From the NCBI RefSeq assembly GCF_937924975.1, contig NZ_CALEYG010000005.1:1-46460 (forward strand): a stretch of 46,460 nt of DNA, in the 5' to 3' direction. Position 1 is the first letter of the stretch, and every line of letters begins with the position of its first letter. The notes under the pieces are model-generated. The model was not told the DNA's origin and did no database searches. It saw only the letters and a program-made list of their open reading frames with translations. Source of the DNA: an uncultured Stomatobaculum sp. Its GTDB lineage: Bacteria; Bacillota; Clostridia; Lachnospirales; Lachnospiraceae. Position numbers and translations under genes: made by a program. Positions 33,731 through 41,663 of this stretch are shown here, piece by piece.

Positions 33731-33771
33731 AAAAAACAGCGTTCCGGTTCATTCCGGAACGCTGTTTTTTT
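33731..33771. terminator. bidirectional terminator between glgP and the trxB-like gene
   Basis: AAAAAACAGCGTTCCGG (33731-33747) pairs with CCGGAACGCTGTTTTTT (33754-33770) around TTCATT. A and T runs flank the two sides, so it can end both glgP (plus) and the convergent reductase gene (minus). Confidence 0.92.
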
Positions 33772-33780
33772 GCGGCGTGC

Positions 33781-35451
33781 TTATACGCCGAGCAAATCGA
33801 GGAGTTGTGTGAGATCCTTTTTGCCGAACTGCGGCGGCTCGTCGTTTACGAGGAAGCAAGGGACGCTCATAATATCGTACCGCTCGCGGAGCGCCGGGAA
33901 GCGGTTCAGGTCGAAGACTTCCGTCGTGACATGCGGGTTCAGCGTCGCAAGGCGCTGCGCGCTCGTCACAAGCTCCGGGCACATGGTGCAGGAGAGGCTC
34001 ACGAGAATCCGAATCCGGATGTCCCTGTCGATTGCGGCAATGCGGGACAAGCTGTCCTCGGAGACCGGCTGCCCCTTGCTCCCGGCATTGTAGAGTCCGA
34101 GCACGAACGAAGTGAATTCGTGGCCGCCCGGCACGCCGTGGAAGCAGAGTCCCGCGTAGTTGCCGTTCTCGCGAAAAATGCGGACATAGGGCAGAGCAGT
34201 GTCCGTATCGCGCGCGGCGAGCGGATCGGGCGCACTCGCTTCCGTGAGCGTCAGTTTGTCGCTCAGCGCGGTGAGTGCGGTCAGATACCGGCGAAGCTCT
34301 TCGGAGAGTGCGCTCCGATCGGTGTAGAGCTTCAGCGTCAGGTTCTCTGTGAGGCGTGAGAAGACCGTCTCGAGTTGGGCGAGCATCGCGCTGTCAAACG
34401 GTTCGTCCCCGACAGCTGCGTTTGCGGGTGCCGACTGACTGTCAGTCACCGTATGGACAGCCGCGCGGCGGGTCTGAATATCCGCTTTGACACCCGTCTC
34501 TTTCTGGCGCTTTGCGATGTATTTTTCGAGCTCGGTCGCCGCAACCGCGCCGTCGCCGGTCGCAGTCACGACCTGGCGCAGGTTCTTTTCGCAGACGTCG
34601 CCCGCGGCGTAGAGGCCGTCCAGACTGGTTTTCTGATTCCGGTCGGTCGGTACATATCCCTGCGCGTCAATCTCCGCGAGGCCCTTGAGGAGCGAAGAGG
34701 AGGGCGCGTAGCCCGCAAAGACAAAGACACCGAAGCTTCCGCCGTCCGCGGGGCTGAATTCGCTCACCTCGCCGGTCTTTGTGTTCCGGTAGCGAATGCG
34801 GCGCAGCAGGCTGTCGCCGGTCACCTCCTCGACCTCGGTGTCGTACTTTATCGTAATTTTTTCATGCTGCTTCGCGGGCTCGGCGACCTTTGCGGCGCAG
34901 GTAAAATCCTCCTCGCGAATCAGGATGGTCACATGGGACGCGTACTTCGTGAGGAACACAGCCTCCTCCGCAGCGGCAAAACCGCCGCCGACCACAAAGA
35001 CCTCGCGGCCGGTGAAAAACTCACCGTCGCAGGTCGCACAATAGGCAATGCCGTGCCCCTTATATTCCGCCTCGCCCGGAAAACCGATCATGCGCGGATG
35101 CGCGCCGGTCGCGAGAATCACACCGTGGGCGCGGAACCCCCCCTTCGGCGTTCTGACGACAAAGAAACCGTCTTCTTGTTTCAGTTCCGTCGCTTCGGCG
35201 AGCAGAAATTCCGCGCCGAAGTTTTCCGCCTGGCGGCGCATCTCGGCAGTCAGTGCCTCGCCGCTCATCGGCGCGGCACCCGGGTAGTTCACAACCTCGG
35301 CGGTAATCGTAATCTGGCCGCCGAACTTTTCCTGTTCCAGAATGAGGACGCGGTAGCAGGCTCTCGCAAGATAGAGACCGGCGGTCAGCCCCGCAGGGCC
35401 GCCGCCGATGACTACCGCGTCATAGAAAGAAGTTCTCTCTTCTGACGTCAT
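33781..35451 (-). CDS. thioredoxin reductase-like flavoprotein with C-terminal AhpF-type thioredoxin domain
   Basis: A 556-residue disulfide reductase likely reducing AhpC. Residues 1-320 form a thioredoxin-reductase domain: VVIGGGPAGLTAGLYLAR (FAD), the redox pair C138-C141 (CATCDG), GGGFAAAEEA (NADPH) and GLYAAGDVCE. The last about 200 residues resemble the tandem thioredoxin-fold unit of AhpF, with redox pair C488-C491 in SCTMCPELV and a cis-Pro in MSVPCFLV. In AhpF the thioredoxin unit is N-terminal; here it is C-terminal. The ATG at 35451 follows AAAGGA; a longer frame to 35478 would overlap ahpC. It lies 16 bases downstream of ahpC in one operon. Confidence 0.9.
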   Translation of the reverse strand: MTSEERTSFYDAVVIGGGPAGLTAGLYLARACYRVLILEQEKFGGQITITAEVVNYPGAAPMSGEALTAEMRRQAENFGAEFLLAEATELKQEDGFFVVRTPKGGFRAHGVILATGAHPRMIGFPGEAEYKGHGIAYCATCDGEFFTGREVFVVGGGFAAAEEAVFLTKYASHVTILIREEDFTCAAKVAEPAKQHEKITIKYDTEVEEVTGDSLLRRIRYRNTKTGEVSEFSPADGGSFGVFVFAGYAPSSSLLKGLAEIDAQGYVPTDRNQKTSLDGLYAAGDVCEKNLRQVVTATGDGAVAATELEKYIAKRQKETGVKADIQTRRAAVHTVTDSQSAPANAAVGDEPFDSAMLAQLETVFSRLTENLTLKLYTDRSALSEELRRYLTALTALSDKLTLTEASAPDPLAARDTDTALPYVRIFRENGNYAGLCFHGVPGGHEFTSFVLGLYNAGSKGQPVSEDSLSRIAAIDRDIRIRILVSLSCTMCPELVTSAQRLATLNPHVTTEVFDLNRFPALRERYDIMSVPCFLVNDEPPQFGKKDLTQLLDLLGV

Positions 35452-35467
35452 GGATATTCCTTTCTCT

Positions 35468-36031
35468 TTACAACGCACCGACGAGATCCAGGCTCGGCTT
35501 CAGGGTCTCCGCGCCGGGCGTCCACTTGGCCGGACAAACCTCATCGCCGTGCTCGCGGACAAACTGGCAAGCCTGCACTTTGCGGAGCAGCTCCTCCGCA
35601 TTGCGGCCCACATTGCCCGCGTTGACCTCGTAAGCGACAATCTTAAGATCCGGATCCACAATGAAGGTGCCGCGCTCTGCGAGACCGGCCTCCGGAATCA
35701 GGACTTCAAAGTCGCGCGCGAGCGCCTGGGTCGGATCCGCGAGCATGGGATAGGTGATCTTCGAGATCCTCTCGGAGTGATCGTGCCACGCCTTGTGGAC
35801 AAAGTGCGTGTCGCAGGAGACCGAGTAGATCTCACAGCCTGCCTTTTGGAAGGCGGCGTAGTTGTTCTCGAGGTCCTCGAGCTCGGTCGGGCACACAAAG
35901 GTGAAGTCCGCCGGGTAGAAGAAGAAGACGCTCCACTTGCCGCGGAGATCCTCGCGGTTCACGGTCTTAAAGCTGTTGTTCTGAAACGCCTGTGCGCTGA
36001 AATCGCTGATTTCCTTGCCGATAAGGGACAT
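35468..36031 (-). CDS. ahpC: peroxiredoxin, alkyl hydroperoxide reductase subunit C
   Basis: Reduces hydrogen peroxide and organic peroxides in the cytosol. It is 187 residues, a typical 2-Cys AhpC. The peroxidatic Cys is C47 in FTFVCPTE and the resolving Cys is C166 in EVCPAKWTPG. The start at 36031 follows AAGGAGG. Its operon partner, the flavoprotein just downstream, is the expected electron donor. The upstream promoter has an AT-rich dyad-like element compatible with peroxide regulation, though this is not proven. Confidence 0.97.
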   Translation of the reverse strand: MSLIGKEISDFSAQAFQNNSFKTVNREDLRGKWSVFFFYPADFTFVCPTELEDLENNYAAFQKAGCEIYSVSCDTHFVHKAWHDHSERISKITYPMLADPTQALARDFEVLIPEAGLAERGTFIVDPDLKIVAYEVNAGNVGRNAEELLRKVQACQFVREHGDEVCPAKWTPGAETLKPSLDLVGAL

Positions 36032-36115
36032 GTGGTTTTCCTCCTTGTATTAACAGTAAATGTAAACTTAGAAAGAACTCATAAAGATTAGATGAGTTAA
36101 AATCATCTTGGGTAC

Positions 36116-36143
36116 AGTTTACCATGTCTTACTCAAATGTCAA
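36116..36143 (-). promoter_or_regulatory. promoter of ahpC
   Basis: On the minus strand, TTGACA (36143-36138) and TAAACT (36121-36116) are 16 bases apart, with TGG before the -10. AATTATTATTGACA, overlapping the -35, resembles half of a PerR box (consensus TTATAATnATTATAA), but the match is partial. The leader is about 80 bases. Confidence 0.65.
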
Positions 36144-36188
36144 TAATAATTCCTGTTTTTATTTGAATGTATACTTTCCGAGAAATCC

Positions 36189-36217
36189 TTGTCCGGCCGC
36201 ATCATTTGTGGTATTAT
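36189..36217 (+). promoter_or_regulatory. promoter of secG
   Basis: TTGTCC (36189-36194) and TATTAT (36212-36217) are 17 bases apart; TGG precedes the -10 to give an extended element. Confidence 0.7.
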
Positions 36218-36271
36218 ATCGGAAAATGTGTCCGCATTCAGGCGAATTGCGGCACAGGCTGGAGGAACGGG

Positions 36272-36508
36272 ATGATTATTTTAAATAGAATTTTATCCAT
36301 TGTTTTTGTCATTGTCTGCGTGTTTCTCTCCGGTGTCGTTCTGATGCAGGAGGGCAAAGATCAGGGACTCGGTGCAATCGGCGGCATTGCGGATTCTTAC
36401 TGGGGTAAGATTCGCGGACGCTCGGTGGAGGGAACACTTGAAAAGCTCACGGCAGTTGCGGCGGTGCTGTTCCTCGCTATTGCATTTGCGCTGAACTTGA
36501 TAAAGTAA
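36272..36508 (+). CDS. secG: preprotein translocase subunit SecG
   Basis: Small inner subunit of the SecYEG export channel. It is 78 residues with two membrane helices (about 3-23 and 56-76) and the conserved loop VLMQEGKDQGLGAIGG then YWGKIRGRS. The ATG at 36272 follows GGAGG; a longer in-frame start at 36167 is upstream of the promoter and rejected. It is followed by a terminator hairpin and then rnr and smpB, the usual Firmicute order. Confidence 0.94.
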   Translation: MIILNRILSIVFVIVCVFLSGVVLMQEGKDQGLGAIGGIADSYWGKIRGRSVEGTLEKLTAVAAVLFLAIAFALNLIK

Positions 36509-36516
36509 AAGAAAGG

Positions 36517-36549
36517 AAGCTCCCGCAGAACGCGCGGGGGCTTTTTTTC
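36517..36549 (+). terminator. terminator after secG
   Basis: AGCTCCCGC (36518-36526) pairs with GCGGGGGCT (36534-36542) with one wobble and is followed by seven T residues. No clear promoter follows before rnr, so partial read-through into rnr-smpB is likely. Confidence 0.88.
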
Positions 36550-36598
36550 ACGGTCTTTTTGACGACAGATTCCAAGAAAGAGGAGAAAGCGGGAGCGT

Positions 36599-38761
36599 AT
36601 GACGCACGAAGAGTTATTGAAGAAGAGAGAACAGGTGCTGCTCAAGTTGATGGAAGACCCGATGTACCAGCCCATGCGCCTCCGGGAAATCGCAATGTTT
36701 CTGGATGTGCCGAAATCCAAGCGGCGGGAACTCGAGGAGACGCTGAACGCGCTCGTTGGGGAGGGCAGAATCCGCATCTCGAAGAGCGGCAAGTACGGAA
36801 AGCCGGAAAAGGAGGAGAAGGAGGGTATATTCGCGGCAAATGCGAAGGGCTTCGGCTTTGTCCGCATTCCCGGGGAGGAGCACGATGTCTTCATACCCCG
36901 CGACAAGACGAGAGGCGCGCTGCAGGGCGACACCGTCCGCATTCTGATTCCGCGCGGGCAGCAGCTCGAGCGCCGCGAGGGACGCGTCGTGGAGGTGGTG
37001 GCGCGCGGTGTGAGCCGTTTGGTCGGCTATTACCGGCGCGAAAACAACGGCGGCGTCGTGATTCCGGACAACGCGCGCTTTGCGGCGGATGTCGTTGTCC
37101 CGAAGAAGGAGTCACTCGGTGCGGAGACGGGCCAGAAGGTCGTGGTCGAAATCACGCGTTATCCGAAGGAGAAGGGCGAGGCACTCGAGGGGCGCGTCAC
37201 CGAATTGCTGGGCCGGGCGACAGCGCCGGGTGTCGATCTGACCTCGATTGTGCGCAGCTTTGACATTCCGGACAGCTTTTCCGAGGAATGTCTGATTGAG
37301 GCGGCGCATGTCGCAAAGCGCGGCAGGACAGAGGAGACGGAGCTCAGCGGGCGCCGGGATCTTCGCGCGCTCTGTACGGTCACAATTGACGGCGAAGACT
37401 CGAAGGATCTGGACGATGCGATTTCGCTCGACCGCCTCGAAAACGGCAACTTCCTGCTCGGCGTCCACATTGCGGATGTCAGCGAATATGTGAAAGAGGG
37501 CGGGGCGCTTGACCGCACGGCCTTAAACCGCGGTACCAGCGTGTATCTCCCCGACCGCGTGATTCCGATGCTGCCGGTCGCGCTCTCGAACGGCATCTGT
37601 TCGCTGAACGAGGGCGAGGATCGCCTCGCGCTTTCCTGTCTCATGGAGTTTACGCCGACCGGCGAGCAGGTCAGACATGAAATCTGCGAGTCGGTGATAC
37701 GCTCCGACCGCCGTCTCACCTATACGACAGTCAATCAGATTGTCACGAACCACGAGCCGGAACTCTGCGAACACTATGCGGAGCTCGTGCCGATGCTCGA
37801 GGAGATGGATGACCTCGCACGCGTGCTCCGGGAGCGCCGCAGTGAGCGCGGCTACATCGACTTTGATTTCCCGGAGAGCAAGGTGATTTTGAGCCCCGCC
37901 GGCAAGCCGCTCGAAATCCGCGCCTATGAGCGGAACGAGGCGACTCGCCTCATCGAGGACTTCATGCTTGCGGCCAATGAGACGGTCGCAAAGACCTACT
38001 GTCTGAAGCATGTTCCGTTCGTGTACCGCATTCACGAAGCGCCCACAACAGAGAAGCTGCAGGTATTAAAGACCTTTGTCGCAAACTTCGGTCTGAATCT
38101 GCCGCTCAAAAACGGAGAAGTCACACCGCGCGAAATTCAAAAGCTCCTGCTCCGCGTCGAGGGCACCGAGACTGAAGATCTGGTGAGCCGCATGGCGCTT
38201 CGCACCATGACGCAGGCAAGCTATTCGGTGGACTGCGTCGGGCACTTCGGTCTGGCTTCCCGCTATTACACGCATTTCACCTCGCCGATCCGCCGTTATC
38301 CGGATCTCCAGATACACCGCATCATCAAGGAGAATCTGCGAAACGGCGTAAATGCGAAGCGGACGGAGCACTACCGCGCCATTTTGCCGGGCGTCGCCGA
38401 GCAGGCGAGCAAGACCGAGCGGAGAGCGCAGGAGTGCGAGCGGGATGCTGTGAAGTTCAAAAAGTGCGAGTATATGGAGCAGCACATCAATGAAGTATTT
38501 GACGGCATTATCAGCGGTGTGACGCGCTACGGCATCTATGTGGAGCTCAAAAACACCGTGGACGGCATGATACGGGTCTCGGAGCTGCGGGACGACCGCT
38601 ATCAGTTTAACGAGGAGAAGGCCGAGCTGGTCGGTGAGTTCACGAAGAAGCGCTATCGCCTCGGCGAGCCGCTCCGCGTCCGCGTGACCGGCGCCGACAG
38701 GCTGCTCCGCACCGTCGATTTTATCCCCGAACCGGCACTTCCGGCGGACGAGGAGGATTAA
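36599..38761 (+). CDS. rnr: ribonuclease R
   Basis: 3'-5' exoribonuclease that degrades structured RNA and works with tmRNA-SmpB in trans-translation. It is 720 residues. An N-terminal winged-helix part (about 1-65) and cold-shock OB domains (GIFAANAKGFGFVRIPG) precede the RNB catalytic domain, where DGEDSKDLDDAISLDR holds the metal-binding Asp residues and HFTSPIRRYPDLQIHR is a late signature. A C-terminal S1 domain follows (FDGIISGVTRYGIYVEL). The ATG at 36599 follows GGGAG. It is 20 bases upstream of smpB. Confidence 0.96.
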   Translation: MTHEELLKKREQVLLKLMEDPMYQPMRLREIAMFLDVPKSKRRELEETLNALVGEGRIRISKSGKYGKPEKEEKEGIFAANAKGFGFVRIPGEEHDVFIPRDKTRGALQGDTVRILIPRGQQLERREGRVVEVVARGVSRLVGYYRRENNGGVVIPDNARFAADVVVPKKESLGAETGQKVVVEITRYPKEKGEALEGRVTELLGRATAPGVDLTSIVRSFDIPDSFSEECLIEAAHVAKRGRTEETELSGRRDLRALCTVTIDGEDSKDLDDAISLDRLENGNFLLGVHIADVSEYVKEGGALDRTALNRGTSVYLPDRVIPMLPVALSNGICSLNEGEDRLALSCLMEFTPTGEQVRHEICESVIRSDRRLTYTTVNQIVTNHEPELCEHYAELVPMLEEMDDLARVLRERRSERGYIDFDFPESKVILSPAGKPLEIRAYERNEATRLIEDFMLAANETVAKTYCLKHVPFVYRIHEAPTTEKLQVLKTFVANFGLNLPLKNGEVTPREIQKLLLRVEGTETEDLVSRMALRTMTQASYSVDCVGHFGLASRYYTHFTSPIRRYPDLQIHRIIKENLRNGVNAKRTEHYRAILPGVAEQASKTERRAQECERDAVKFKKCEYMEQHINEVFDGIISGVTRYGIYVELKNTVDGMIRVSELRDDRYQFNEEKAELVGEFTKKRYRLGEPLRVRVTGADRLLRTVDFIPEPALPADEED

Positions 38762-38781
38762 AGGAGGAAAAGAGGAGAGGC

Positions 38782-39249
38782 ATGGGAAAAGAGAGCAAAA
38801 AACTCATCGCAAACAATAAAAAAGCCCGCTTCGACTATTTTATTCTTGAGACTTTTGAGACCGGAATCGAGCTTTTCGGCACGGAGGTCAAGGCGCTCCG
38901 GATGGGGCACTGCTCCGTCAAGGAGAGCTGGGTCGATATTCGGAACGGAGAAATTTTCATTTACGGGATGCACATCAATCCCTATGAGAAGGGAAATATT
39001 TTCAACAAAGACCCGCTCCGCGTGCGCAAGCTCCTCATGCATAAGAGTGAAATCCGCCGCCTGATCGGCACAATCAAGGAGAAGGGGCTCACGCTTGTAC
39101 CGCTCGAAGTGTACCTGAAGGGCAGACTCGTCAAAGTGGAGATTGGCCTCGCACAGGGCAAAAAGAAGTATGATAAGCGCGCGACCATCGCAAAAAATGA
39201 CGCAAGACGGGATTTGGAGCGAAATTTCAAGGGAAGTGTGCGATATTAA
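38782..39249 (+). CDS. smpB: SsrA-binding protein
   Basis: Binds tmRNA and brings it to stalled ribosomes. It is 155 residues, full length. Signatures are NKKARFDYFILETFETG, GTEVKALRMGHCSVKESW and GKKKYDKRATIAKNDARRD, with the basic C-terminal tail that enters the decoding site. It starts behind repeated GGAGG sites. The tmRNA gene ssrA, often next in this locus, is not in the following 180 bases. Confidence 0.97.
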   Translation: MGKESKKLIANNKKARFDYFILETFETGIELFGTEVKALRMGHCSVKESWVDIRNGEIFIYGMHINPYEKGNIFNKDPLRVRKLLMHKSEIRRLIGTIKEKGLTLVPLEVYLKGRLVKVEIGLAQGKKKYDKRATIAKNDARRDLERNFKGSVRY

Positions 39250-39285
39250 AACGATAGTCGGTGAGAATTCGAGTTTTCAGACAAT

Positions 39286-39310
39286 GTTTTTCGCCACCAG
39301 GGCGAAAAAC
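39286..39310. repeat. hairpin downstream of smpB without T tail
   Basis: GTTTTTCGCC (39286-39295) pairs perfectly with GGCGAAAAAC (39301-39310), loop ACCAG. It is followed by an A run rather than a T run on the plus strand, so it is not a standard terminator for smpB. It could be a transcript-end or processing hairpin. Confidence 0.6.
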
Positions 39311-39352
39311 GCTAAAAAAAAGATAAACTTCTTTAAGAATCGCAAAAAGCGC

Positions 39353-39380
39353 TTGTTTTTCAAAAATAAAACGCTATACT
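39353..39380 (+). promoter_or_regulatory. promoter of the repeat-containing lipoprotein gene
   Basis: TTGTTT (39353-39358) and TATACT (39375-39380) are 16 bases apart in an AT-rich stretch, about 50 bases before the ATG at 39433. Confidence 0.7.
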
Positions 39381-39432
39381 TGTCTCCATGGCAGGCGGGA
39401 TTTTCCGCAGGCATATAAAGGAGGATAAAATC

Positions 39433-39906
39433 ATGAAGAAGAATGTAGTTCGCGCACTGGTGTTAGGAACTGTTGCAGCAGCAGCTCTTGCATTCACCGC
39501 TTGTGGTGGCAGCAAGAAGGAAGAGACTACTGCAGCGAAGCAGGAGTCTTCCGTCGAGACCAAGGCCGGCGAGACCAAGGCTGCGGAGACCAAGAAGGAC
39601 GAGACCACCAAGGCCGGCGAGACCACCAAGGCAGGCGAGACCAAGGCTGATGCTTCCAAGAAGGATGACAAGGCAGCTGATGCTAAGGAGTCCACGATGG
39701 TCGGCACCCTTGACGAGGTGAAGGACTTTGCATTCACGCTTGTCGATGAGAAGGGCACGGCTTATCAGTTCACCTTCGAGCAGGGCAAGGCACCGGAAGG
39801 CCTTTCCGATGTCAAGGCTGGCGACAAGGTCACCGTTACCTACACGGGCACGATTTCCGAGACGAACCCGTTCGAGGGCACGGTTGTCTCCGTCAAGAAG
39901 GCTTGA
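39433..39906 (+). CDS. lipoprotein with repeat linker and small beta-rich domain
   Basis: A 157-residue predicted lipoprotein. A signal segment ends in LAFTACGGSKK, so the lipid-modified Cys follows FTA; Phe at -3 is slightly unusual. Residues 42-73 are a low-complexity Glu/Thr/Lys/Ala/Gly linker coded by a tandem repeat. A C-terminal module of about 70 residues (GTLDEVKDFAFTLVDEKG, GDKVTVTYTGTI) looks like an OB-type beta barrel of the sort found in small exported binding domains. Function is unknown. The ATG at 39433 follows AAAGGAGG. It has its own promoter and terminator, so it is a single-gene unit; the strong signals suggest good expression. Confidence 0.85.
   Translation: MKKNVVRALVLGTVAAAALAFTACGGSKKEETTAAKQESSVETKAGETKAAETKKDETTKAGETTKAGETKADASKKDDKAADAKESTMVGTLDEVKDFAFTLVDEKGTAYQFTFEQGKAPEGLSDVKAGDKVTVTYTGTISETNPFEGTVVSVKKA
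39556..39651 (+). repeat. six-unit in-frame tandem repeat (lipoprotein linker)
   Basis: Six units of 15, 15, 15, 18, 18 and 15 bases, each beginning GAGACC, encode ETKAG, ETKAA, ETKKD, ETTKAG, ETTKAG and ETKAD. All unit lengths are multiples of three, so copy-number changes would keep the frame. Confidence 0.9.
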
Positions 39907-39923
39907 GAATCATAGAAATCGCG

Positions 39924-39954
39924 AACAGCTCCGGGCAACCGGGGCTGTTTTTTT
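39924..39954 (+). terminator. terminator after the repeat lipoprotein
   Basis: AACAGCTCCGG (39924-39934) pairs with CCGGGGCTGTT (39939-39949) with one wobble, loop GCAA, followed by a T run. Confidence 0.92.
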
Positions 39955-39993
39955 GTCCGGAAACTTCTTTTGGCAGAAAAGTTTGACGCGCTG

Positions 39994-40002
39994 TGGTACA
40001 CT
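39994..40002 (+). promoter_or_regulatory. possible extended -10 promoter of sdaAB
   Basis: TGGTACACT forms an extended -10 (hexamer at 39997-40002). A nearby TTGACG at 39983 is too close to act as its -35. It lies about 50 bases before the sdaAB ATG. Confidence 0.4.
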
Positions 40003-40053
40003 GTAACTGGCAGCAGAATCACCAAAGTTCAACTGTCACAAGGAGTAAAACGC

Positions 40054-40725
40054 ATGAATATTTTCAATATCATCGGGCCCGTGATGATAGGGCCTTCGAG
40101 CTCGCATACGGCCGGCGCGTGCCGTATCGGGCGTGTTGTCAATAAACTCGCCGGTGATGCCCGCATTGTCCGCGTGCGCATTCAGCTCTCCGGTTCTTTC
40201 GCGCGCACCTATCAGGGACACGGCACGGACCGCGCGATTCTCGCCGGCATTCTCGGCTACTACAGCTGGTCGGAGGAGCTCCGCGACTCGATGCGCATTG
40301 CGGCGGAGCGCGGACTCTCCTATGAGTTTATCCCGGAAGATATTCCGGGTACGCATCCGAACACGGCGCGCGTCTACTACGAGTGTGACAACGGCAAGCA
40401 GGGCATGGTCGAGGGCGCGAGCATAGGCGGCGGCAACATTCAGATTACCAACATCGACGGCATGGAGGTGAACTTCACCGGCGATAACAACACCCTCTTA
40501 ATTCTGCACCTCGATCGCCCGGGCGTAATTGCGGCGGTCACCCATTTAATGTACGAGAAGTACGGCGACCTGAATATCGGCAACTTCCGTCTGAGCCGGA
40601 AGGAAAAGGGCGGTGAGGCACTCATGATGCTGGAACTTGACCAGATGCCGCCGGAGAGCGTGATTGAGGATCTCAATCACATTAAAAATGTGGAGCGCGC
40701 CATTCTGATTCGCGCGCTTGGCTGA
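40054..40725 (+). CDS. sdaAB: L-serine dehydratase, beta subunit
   Basis: Regulatory/substrate-binding subunit of the oxygen-sensitive iron-sulfur serine dehydratase that converts serine to pyruvate and ammonia. It is 223 residues. IGPVMIGPSSSHTAGACRIG is the N-terminal signature and GTHPNTARV is conserved; the last about 75 residues form an ACT domain (LHLDRPGVIAAVTHLMYEKYG) likely sensing serine. The ATG at 40054 follows AAGGAG; an earlier in-frame start at 39970 lies in the promoter region. Confidence 0.95.
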   Translation: MNIFNIIGPVMIGPSSSHTAGACRIGRVVNKLAGDARIVRVRIQLSGSFARTYQGHGTDRAILAGILGYYSWSEELRDSMRIAAERGLSYEFIPEDIPGTHPNTARVYYECDNGKQGMVEGASIGGGNIQITNIDGMEVNFTGDNNTLLILHLDRPGVIAAVTHLMYEKYGDLNIGNFRLSRKEKGGEALMMLELDQMPPESVIEDLNHIKNVERAILIRALG

Positions 40726-40736
40726 CGGAGGGCAGA

Positions 40737-41618
40737 ATGATTCAGTACAATTCCATTCAGGAAATCGTGGAGGCGGCCGAGAAGGCAGACCTTAAAATTA
40801 GCGAGCTCTGTCTGAAAGACCAAGCGCAGCAGCTCGGCATCACGGAAGAAGAGCTGTATCGGGAGATGGAGAAGGACTTTGACGTGATGATTGAGGCGGC
40901 GGACTGGGGACAGCAGCCCGGCAGAATATCGCGTTCGGGCTTAACCGGCGAAGAGGGCTACCGCATGAAGCAGTACGCCGAGCAGAAGGGCGGCCTCACG
41001 GGGACACTGATGACCAAGGCCATGGCGCGCGCGCTGGCGGTGAGTAACTGTAACGCAGCCATGGGGCGTATCGTCGCGACGCCGACCGCCGGCAGCTGTG
41101 GCATCTTGCCGGGCTGTCTCGTGCCGATGTACGAGGACAGAAATTTTTCAAAGCGCGATGTGGTCATGTCCATCTTCACGGCGGGAGCCTTTGGTATGGT
41201 CATTGCGACCAATGCCTGCATTGCGGGCGCACAGGGCGGATGTCAGGCGGAGTGCGGCTCTGCGGCCGGCATGGCGGCGGCTGCGCTGGTCGAGCTCATG
41301 GGCGGTACGCCCGCGCAGTGTGCGGATGCGCTCGGCATGGTCATTGTAAATGAGCTCGGCCTGGTCTGCGACCCGGTCGCGGGCCTGGTTGAGATTCCCT
41401 GCATCAAGCGAAATGCGGCAGGCGTGATTCTGGCCTACGCCTGCGCCGATATGGCACTTGCCGACATCGGCTTAAAGATTCCGGCGGATGAGTGCATACT
41501 CGCGATGAAGGAAGTGGGTGACCGCATGTCGTCCGATCTGAAGGAGACCGCGGGCGGCGGCCTTGCGACAACGCCGACCGGAAAGAGACTGAGGGAGCAG
41601 GTCTTCGGAAAAGAGTAA
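40737..41618 (+). CDS. sdaAA: L-serine dehydratase, alpha subunit
   Basis: Catalytic subunit of the same enzyme, 293 residues. TPTAGSCGILPGC holds the first Cys residues for the [4Fe-4S] cluster; later Cys in ACIAGAQGGCQAECGSAAG and GLVCDPVAGLVEIPC complete the typical set. It starts 11 bases after sdaAB behind GGAGGG. No terminator or clear promoter is seen before the next lipoprotein gene, so that gene may be co-transcribed. Confidence 0.96.
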   Translation: MIQYNSIQEIVEAAEKADLKISELCLKDQAQQLGITEEELYREMEKDFDVMIEAADWGQQPGRISRSGLTGEEGYRMKQYAEQKGGLTGTLMTKAMARALAVSNCNAAMGRIVATPTAGSCGILPGCLVPMYEDRNFSKRDVVMSIFTAGAFGMVIATNACIAGAQGGCQAECGSAAGMAAAALVELMGGTPAQCADALGMVIVNELGLVCDPVAGLVEIPCIKRNAAGVILAYACADMALADIGLKIPADECILAMKEVGDRMSSDLKETAGGGLATTPTGKRLREQVFGKE

Positions 41619-41663
41619 GCCGGAGAACGCGAACATAGAACACACGGATAACAGGAGGAAGAT

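Noticed and set aside
34375..35445. 356-codon plus-strand open frame opposite the TrxR-like gene
   Set aside because: The minus-strand gene shows clear FAD and Cys motifs. The opposite translation is rich in Arg and Gly without motifs.
39250..39430. tmRNA gene after smpB
   Set aside because: The gap is too short and lacks a tRNA-like 3' end and a tag-peptide frame.
39983..40002. TTGACG paired with TACACT as the sdaAB promoter
   Set aside because: The spacer would be eight bases. Only the extended -10 reading is kept, at low confidence.
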